Source: CAUPWF01 sp964367905
GTDB taxonomy: Bacteria; Bacillota; Clostridia; Lachnospirales; Lachnospiraceae
Direction of reading: 5' to 3'
Assembly (NCBI GenBank): GCA_964367905.1
Contig: CAYIZP010000021.1
Location: 1-46,865 of the forward strand
DNA: 46,865 nt
Shown here: positions 42,091-46,865 of the stretch, piece after piece
Numbering within the stretch: the first letter of the stretch is position 1
Layout of the letters: every line of letters begins with the position of its first letter
Translations under genes and position numbers: made by a program
The notes under the pieces: model-generated
What the model was told of the DNA's origin: nothing
The model's database searches: none
Seen by the model: only the letters and a program-made list of their open reading frames with translations

Positions 42091-43389
42091 ATGAGAAAAG
42101 CAGCACTTCACAACCTAGGATGCAAGGTGAATGCATATGAAACAGAGGCTATGCAAGAGTTATTAGAGGAAAATGGATATGAGATTGTCTCATTCAAGGA
42201 ATATGCGGATGTGTATATCGTCAACACCTGTACAGTGACGAACATGGCAGATAGGAAATCAAGACAGATGCTACATAAGACGAAGAAAATCAATCCCAAT
42301 GCGATTGTGGTAGCGGCAGGATGCTATGTGCAGGTACAAGAGAATGCAGATGCTTTGGTGGAAGATGTTGACATTCTGATTGGGAATAATCAGAAGAACC
42401 ATTTGATTCGATTGCTGGAAGAATATCAGAAGGAGCGAGGAGCGAATATCACATCCTTGATTGATATCAATGAGACGGATGAATTTGAGGAATTGCAGGT
42501 GAGCAAGACGGCGGATCATACGAGAGCATATCTAAAGATACAGGATGGTTGTAATCAGTTTTGCGCATATTGTATCATTCCATATGCAAGGGGAAGGGTG
42601 CGTAGTAGAAAGCGAGAAGAAATTTTTCAAGAAATAGAGTCATTGGTTGCAAATGGGTATAAAGAGATTGTATTGACAGGGATTCATCTGAGCTCGTATG
42701 GAGTGGATACAGACGACTCCTTATTGGGTGTGATAGAAGGGATTCAAGAGGTGGAGGGAATTGACCGTATTCGATTGGGGTCCCTTGAACCAAGAATTAT
42801 TACCGAGGATTTTGTATCTGCACTAGCGAAATTGGATAAGGTATGTCCACATTTTCATTTATCACTCCAGAGTGGATGTGATGAGACATTGAAGCGAATG
42901 AATCGAAGATATGATACAGAAGAATATGCAAACTCGTGTAAATTGCTTCGAACCTACTATGAGTTTCCGATGATTACCACGGATATTATCGTAGGATTTC
43001 CAGGTGAGACCGAGGAAGAATTTGCCCAAACAAAGGAATTTGTTCATGAGATTAGATTCTTTGAAACACATATATTCAAATATTCTCCACGTAAGGGAAC
43101 GAAGGCAGCTACGATGGAGAATCAAGTCGAAGAGGTTATAAAAACAAAAAGAAGCAATGAATTGCAAGAATTACATGAATTGCAACAGAGAAATTACATG
43201 GAAGAATTCCAGGGTAGAGAGGTGTCCATTCTGATAGAAGAACAAGGACTGGTGAATGGCGAAGAGGTGATGATTGGGCATACAATGGAGTATGTAAAAG
43301 TAGCAGTTTATGGAAAAAAATATAAAAAGAATCAAGTTGCTGAAGAAATTATAGGTAAAAGTGCGCAAATTGTACATTGTAATTTGTAG
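42091..43389 (+). CDS. mtaB: tRNA t6A37 methylthiotransferase MtaB
   Basis: A 432-residue radical-SAM enzyme that adds a methylthio group to N6-threonylcarbamoyladenosine at position 37 of tRNA. The N-terminal UPF0004 domain holds cysteines C11, C47 and C78 for one 4Fe-4S cluster. The radical-SAM motif CNQFCAYC (C154, C158, C161) binds the second. The C-terminal TRAM region (about 370-432) contacts tRNA. LSLQSGCDETLKRMNRRY and DIIVGFPGET are typical of MtaB rather than MiaB. The ATG at 42091 has only a weak ribosome site (GAAAGGAC, 16 bases away). Confidence 0.95.
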   Translation: MRKAALHNLGCKVNAYETEAMQELLEENGYEIVSFKEYADVYIVNTCTVTNMADRKSRQMLHKTKKINPNAIVVAAGCYVQVQENADALVEDVDILIGNNQKNHLIRLLEEYQKERGANITSLIDINETDEFEELQVSKTADHTRAYLKIQDGCNQFCAYCIIPYARGRVRSRKREEIFQEIESLVANGYKEIVLTGIHLSSYGVDTDDSLLGVIEGIQEVEGIDRIRLGSLEPRIITEDFVSALAKLDKVCPHFHLSLQSGCDETLKRMNRRYDTEEYANSCKLLRTYYEFPMITTDIIVGFPGETEEEFAQTKEFVHEIRFFETHIFKYSPRKGTKAATMENQVEEVIKTKRSNELQELHELQQRNYMEEFQGREVSILIEEQGLVNGEEVMIGHTMEYVKVAVYGKKYKKNQVAEEIIGKSAQIVHCNL

Positions 43390-43413
43390 AGAAATATATT
43401 AGAATGATATAGT
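43384..43413 (+). promoter_or_regulatory. Promoter before ireB
   Basis: TTGTAG (43384-43389, overlapping the mtaB stop), 18-bp spacer and TATAGT (43408-43413) with extended -10 TGA. Confidence 0.5.
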
Positions 43414-43443
43414 AGAGAGTAATTCAAGTAAGGACGTGACGAG

Positions 43444-43707
43444 ATGAAAGATGTGAAAGATACCCAGTTTTTCAAAGTAGAGCCGGCTCCAGTAATCAGT
43501 CCAGTAGATGTTTTGGAGCACGTTTATGAATCTTTGAAACAAAAAGGATACAATCCAGTTAGTCAAATTGTCGGTTACATTATGTCTGGAGACCCCACAT
43601 ATATTACCAGTTATAATGGAGCTAGAAGTTTGATTATGAAGGTTGAACGGGACGAGTTAGTAGAGGAAATGTTAAAAACCTATATAAGGAATGAGAACTG
43701 GAATTAA
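43444..43707 (+). CDS. ireB: IreB family regulatory protein (UPF0297)
   Basis: An 87-residue small protein of the UPF0297/IreB family. In Enterococcus, IreB is a substrate of the Ser/Thr kinase IreK and affects cephalosporin resistance; that role is not shown here. The conserved core YESLKQKGYNPVSQIVGYI and SGDPTYITSYNGARSLI is complete. It lies one base before ruvX and is followed by DUF1292, a three-gene order conserved across Firmicutes (yrzL-yrrK-yrzB in Bacillus). Confidence 0.95.
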   Translation: MKDVKDTQFFKVEPAPVISPVDVLEHVYESLKQKGYNPVSQIVGYIMSGDPTYITSYNGARSLIMKVERDELVEEMLKTYIRNENWN

Positions 43708-43708
43708 G

Positions 43709-44131
43709 ATGAGAATAATGGGACTGGACTATGGTTCGAAGACCATAGGAGTTGCTGTGAGTGATCCTTTGGGATTTACGGCACAAGGAATTGAGACGAT
43801 TCATAGAAAAACAGAGAACAAGCTTCGTCAATCGCTTGCGCGCATCGAGGAATTGGTAGGCGAGTACGATGTAGAGAAGATTGTGTTGGGTTTTCCTAAG
43901 AATATGAATAATACAATTGGTGAACGTGCGGAAAAAACCTTGGAATTTAAAGCAATGTTAGAGAGAAGATGCGAGTTAGAGGTTGTGTTGTGGGATGAAC
44001 GTCTGACTACAGTGGAAGCAGAGAGAACATTAATAGAGACGAATGTAAGAAGAGAAGATAGGAAGAAGTATGTAGATACGATTGCAGCGATATTGATTCT
44101 GCAAGGATATCTCGAATCGATTTCTGTGTAA
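43709..44131 (+). CDS. ruvX: Holliday-junction resolvase-like RNase H-fold nuclease RuvX (YqgF)
   Basis: A 140-residue RNase H-fold nuclease linked to 16S rRNA maturation (YqgF in E. coli) and proposed as a Holliday-junction resolvase. The start MRIMGLDYGSKTIGVAVSD carries the first catalytic Asp. GFPKNMNNT and WDERLTTVEAE follow, and IAAILILQGYL closes the fold. The ATG at 43709 gives the family's normal N-terminus; an upstream ATG at 43691 overlaps ireB and adds six residues. Its first base is 2 bases after the ireB stop codon's first A, so the pair is coupled. Confidence 0.96.
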   Translation: MRIMGLDYGSKTIGVAVSDPLGFTAQGIETIHRKTENKLRQSLARIEELVGEYDVEKIVLGFPKNMNNTIGERAEKTLEFKAMLERRCELEVVLWDERLTTVEAERTLIETNVRREDRKKYVDTIAAILILQGYLESISV

Positions 44132-44179
44132 AACTTTACGGCAGTAAGGTTATCTTTGTGTATTTAGGAGAAAAATAAT

Positions 44180-44452
44180 ATGATAGAAGAATTAGGGAAG
44201 ATTCAAGTCACGCTCGCGGATTCGGATGAGGTGATTGATTTTTTTGTGGTGGAACAAACTAGAATTAATGGTTTTAACTACTTGTTAGTGGCGGATTCAG
44301 AGGAAGATGAGGCGGAGTGTTTAATCTTGAAGGATTTAGCAGATGATGATGCATTAGAGAGTTTATATGAGATTGTAGAGGATGATATAGAATTAGATGC
44401 AATCCTGAAAGTGTTTGAAGACTTACTCGAAGGTATTGGTATTGAAAAATAA
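44180..44452 (+). CDS. DUF1292 (YrzB/UPF0473) family protein
   Basis: A 90-residue, very acidic protein of the DUF1292/UPF0473 family, whose function is not known. The conserved pattern of a short beta stretch, EEDEAECLILKDL and a helical acidic tail is visible. It sits third in the conserved ireB-ruvX-DUF1292 block, 48 bp after ruvX and 40 bp before the RNase J gene. Confidence 0.9.
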   Translation: MIEELGKIQVTLADSDEVIDFFVVEQTRINGFNYLLVADSEEDEAECLILKDLADDDALESLYEIVEDDIELDAILKVFEDLLEGIGIEK

Positions 44453-44492
44453 ATAAAAAATTAAAATAAAATATGATGGAGGTAAAATTTTT

Positions 44493-46163
44493 TTGAAAAA
44501 ACAAAATAAAGGAAAGCTTAAGATTATTCCATTAGGTGGTTTAGAATCTATTGGAATGAATATTACTGCTTTCGAATATGAGGAGAGTATCATCGTGGTG
44601 GATTGTGGTCTGGCATTTCCAGAGGATGATATGTTAGGAATTGACTTGGTTATCCCAGATGTTACTTATCTGAAGGATAATATTTCTAAGGTGAAAGGGT
44701 TTGTGATTACTCATGGACATGAGGATCATATCGGTGCATTATCTTATGTGTTGAAGGAAATGAATCTACCGGTTTATGCGACGAAACTTACCATGGGAAT
44801 TATTGATAAAAAATTAAAAGAACACAATCTTCTGCGCTCGACGAAGAGAAAGGTTGTGAAACATGGGCAGTCTATTAATCTGGGAGATTTTAGGATTGAA
44901 TTTATCAAGACAAATCACAGTATTGCAGATGCAGCAGCATTAGCAATCTATTCTCCAGCTGGAATTGTGGTTCATACAGGTGACTTCAAAGTGGATTATA
45001 CACCAGTGTTCGGGGATGCAATTGATTTGCAGAGATTCGCAGATATCGGAAAAAAAGGTGTATTGGCTTTGATGTCAGATAGTACTAATGCTATGAGACC
45101 TGGGTTTACTCAATCAGAGAAGACTGTTGGGAAGACGATTGATCATATCTTTGCAGAGCATAAGATGTCGAGAATTATTGTGGCTACATTTGCATCGAAT
45201 GTAGACCGTGTACAACAGATTATCAACACAGCGTATAAATATGGTAGAAAGGTTGTAGTTGAAGGACGAAGCATGGTAAATATCATCGATACTGCTTCCG
45301 AGTTGGGATATCTAGACATTCCAGATAAGACCTTAATTCCAATCGACCAATTAAGAAACTATCCAGATGAGAAGACAGTCCTGATTACTACTGGAAGCCA
45401 AGGAGAGTCCATGGCGGCTTTATCAAGGATGGCAGCAGATATTCATAAGAAGGTCACGATTAAGTCTGGAGATACCGTAATCTTTAGCTCTAGCCCGATT
45501 CCTGGAAATGAAAAATCAGTTTCCAAGGTGATCAATGAATTATCACAAAAAGGCGCAGATGTAATCTTCCAAGATGCCCATGTTTCAGGACATGCTTGTC
45601 AAGAAGAGTTGAAACTAATCTATTCTTTAGTAAAGCCGAAGTATGCGGTTCCAGTTCATGGTGAGTTTAGACACCTTAAGGCAAATGCAGAGATTGCAAA
45701 GTCATTGGGAATCGAAAAAGAAAACATCTTTATTCTAAAATCCGGAGATGTCCTTGAATTATCAGACGAGGAGGCTAAGGTGGTAGACCATGTTCATACT
45801 GGTGGAATCTTGGTAGATGGCTTGGGTGTTGGAGATGTTGGTAATATCGTATTGCGTGATAGACAGCATCTTGCTCAAGATGGAATTATGATTGTTGTAC
45901 TTGCATTAGAAAAAGGGAGCAACCGTTTGTTATCCGGACCAGATATTGTATCCAGAGGTTTTGTATATGTTCGTGAATCAGAGGATTTGATGGGTGAGGC
46001 AAGACATGTGGTTGGAAAAGCAGTGGAAGAATATCTAGAAGGTCGTCATGTGGATTGGGCCAAGATTAAAGTTGTGATACGCGATGCGATGAATGACTTT
46101 ATCTGGAAGAAGACAAAGAGACGTCCGATGATATTGCCGATTATTATGGATGTAGAGCCATAG
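44493..46163 (+). CDS. Ribonuclease J
   Basis: A 556-residue metallo-beta-lactamase/beta-CASP nuclease with endo- and 5'-3' exonuclease activity in mRNA decay and rRNA processing. The zinc-site motif THGHEDHIGAL lies near residues 72-82, and TNHSIADA, HTGDFKVD, MSDSTNA and the C-terminal beta-CASP motifs (ATFASNVDRVQQ, TTGSQGES, SGHACQEEL, PVHGEFRHL) are all present. The start codon is TTG at 44493, with GGAGG about 10 bases upstream; no ATG fits nearby. Only one copy is in this window, so J1 versus J2 cannot be decided. Confidence 0.95.
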   Translation: MKKQNKGKLKIIPLGGLESIGMNITAFEYEESIIVVDCGLAFPEDDMLGIDLVIPDVTYLKDNISKVKGFVITHGHEDHIGALSYVLKEMNLPVYATKLTMGIIDKKLKEHNLLRSTKRKVVKHGQSINLGDFRIEFIKTNHSIADAAALAIYSPAGIVVHTGDFKVDYTPVFGDAIDLQRFADIGKKGVLALMSDSTNAMRPGFTQSEKTVGKTIDHIFAEHKMSRIIVATFASNVDRVQQIINTAYKYGRKVVVEGRSMVNIIDTASELGYLDIPDKTLIPIDQLRNYPDEKTVLITTGSQGESMAALSRMAADIHKKVTIKSGDTVIFSSSPIPGNEKSVSKVINELSQKGADVIFQDAHVSGHACQEELKLIYSLVKPKYAVPVHGEFRHLKANAEIAKSLGIEKENIFILKSGDVLELSDEEAKVVDHVHTGGILVDGLGVGDVGNIVLRDRQHLAQDGIMIVVLALEKGSNRLLSGPDIVSRGFVYVRESEDLMGEARHVVGKAVEEYLEGRHVDWAKIKVVIRDAMNDFIWKKTKRRPMILPIIMDVEP

Positions 46164-46174
46164 AGGAAGAAGAT

Positions 46175-46822
46175 ATGATAGTTGATGAAAGAATGGTTAC
46201 TTTTATCAATTCCATGGAGACAGCGAACAGCTCGTTATTAGAAGAAATAGAACAAGAGGCTTTGGAGAGCTTTGTACCGATTATCCGTAAGGAGATGCAA
46301 AGCTTTCTAAAAGTCATGTTGGCATTGAAAAAACCTATGCGCATTCTGGAAGTTGGAACTGCCGTAGGTTTCTCTGCGTTATTGATGAGCGAGCACGTGT
46401 CTGAGAATTGTAAGATAACCACCATAGAAAAATATGAAAAGAGAATTCCGATTGCACGAGATAATTTCAAGCGCGCAGGTAAGGAAGAGCAGATTGAGTT
46501 GATAGAGGGAAATGCATATGAGGTTTTGCAAGGGTTAGAAGGGTCTTATGACTTTATCTTTATGGACGCAGCAAAAGCGCAATATCTTACGTATTATCCA
46601 GAGGTGCTAAGATTGTTAGAAGATGGGGGAATGTTGATTTCGGATAATGTATTGCAGGACGGAGATATTATGGAATCTAGATTTGCAGTGGAACGGAGAA
46701 ACCGGTCTATTCACAGCCGAATGAGAGAGTATCTCTATCAATTAAAACATGAAGAATGCTTAGAAACCTCTATTATCACATTGGGAGATGGAGTTGCACT
46801 AAGTATCAAGAAGTCCAGCTAA
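46175..46822 (+). CDS. SAM-dependent O-methyltransferase, TrmR-like
   Basis: A 215-residue methyltransferase of the class I COMT-like family. SAM motif ILEVGTAVGFSALLM (about 50-64), IEKYEKRIPIARDNF, and DFIFMDAAKAQY followed by LLEDGGMLISDNVLQDG with metal-binding Asp/Asn residues are clear. In Bacillus, the homologue TrmR (YrrM), encoded near yrzB-yrrK, methylates 5-hydroxyuridine in tRNA. The same neighbourhood here (ireB-ruvX-DUF1292 upstream) supports that role. It lies 11 bp after the RNase J gene. The window ends 43 bp past its stop in A/T-only inverted sequence. Confidence 0.88.
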   Translation: MIVDERMVTFINSMETANSSLLEEIEQEALESFVPIIRKEMQSFLKVMLALKKPMRILEVGTAVGFSALLMSEHVSENCKITTIEKYEKRIPIARDNFKRAGKEEQIELIEGNAYEVLQGLEGSYDFIFMDAAKAQYLTYYPEVLRLLEDGGMLISDNVLQDGDIMESRFAVERRNRSIHSRMREYLYQLKHEECLETSIITLGDGVALSIKKSS

Positions 46823-46865
46823 TAATTGTCAATAGTAAAATAAAAAAATAATGATTTTATTTTTT

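Noticed and set aside
41956..42111. 52-residue N-terminal extension of the HPr-like gene
   Set aside because: It runs through the promoter and the ribosome site, and the HPr fold begins at the ATG at 41955.
1..46865. CRISPR arrays, tRNA or rRNA genes, integrases, transposase genes
   Set aside because: None was seen. The repeats found are few, palindromic and not spaced like CRISPR repeats.

Overview
The window is AT-rich bacterial DNA from a spore-forming, anaerobic Firmicute. The best guess is a Lachnospiraceae-like Clostridia member. Support comes from spoIVA, strong AGGAGG ribosome sites, the ireB-ruvX-DUF1292 block, an HPr-like protein without its active histidine, a 1409-residue 2-hydroxyacyl-CoA dehydratase activase-type protein, and thiI next to a cysteine desulfurase. 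The genus assignment is inference. No tRNA, rRNA, CRISPR array, phage or transposase gene was seen.

Layout. 1-4349: tail of an unknown gene, a sodium-coupled amino-acid transporter (NSS) and polA. 4355-9753: an accessory efflux/regulation island (TetR regulator, ABC ATPase and permease, MFS pump, HTH-DUF4177 regulator, MATE pump). It is bracketed by two related GGGGACG hairpins, and TetR-type operators sit in front of tetR and the ABC gene. 9864-13320: cold-shock protein (minus strand), cysK, a purine permease and an orphan cobO-like adenosyltransferase. 13385-18937: two divergent cyclic-di-GMP genes, an EAL protein and a 1349-residue FIST-EAL-membrane sensor-GGDEF protein. 19030-23557: spoIVA, a ThiF/MoeB-like E1 enzyme, mogA and a cardiolipin synthase. 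23558-25100: purA, whose start is duplicated across an assembly gap. 25212-29441: the large activase (minus strand). 29680-33330: a rhomboid-fold membrane protein, pyk and lysA. 33542-37266: a two-gene cell-surface cassette, a dockerin-bearing glucosaminidase followed by a membrane-anchored cadherin-like protein. 37358-41543: prmA, rsmE, cysteine desulfurase and thiI. 41548-42018: a densely structured intergenic element and an HPr-like gene (minus). 42091-46822: mtaB, ireB, ruvX, DUF1292, RNase J and a TrmR-like methyltransferase.

How the genes fit together. Translation and RNA modification dominate the right end (prmA, rsmE, thiI with its sulfur donor, mtaB, RNase J, trmR). The middle couples envelope, sporulation and c-di-GMP signalling. 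The left island looks like acquired drug or toxin export with its own regulators.

The most unusual items are the surface cassette with its dockerin, the FIST-EAL-TM-sensor-TM-GGDEF protein, the GGGGACG hairpin family, the multi-hairpin element after thiI, and the HTH-DUF4177 fusion with an internal ribosome site. The run of 100 N flanked by an exact 55-bp duplication is an assembly artefact, not biology.
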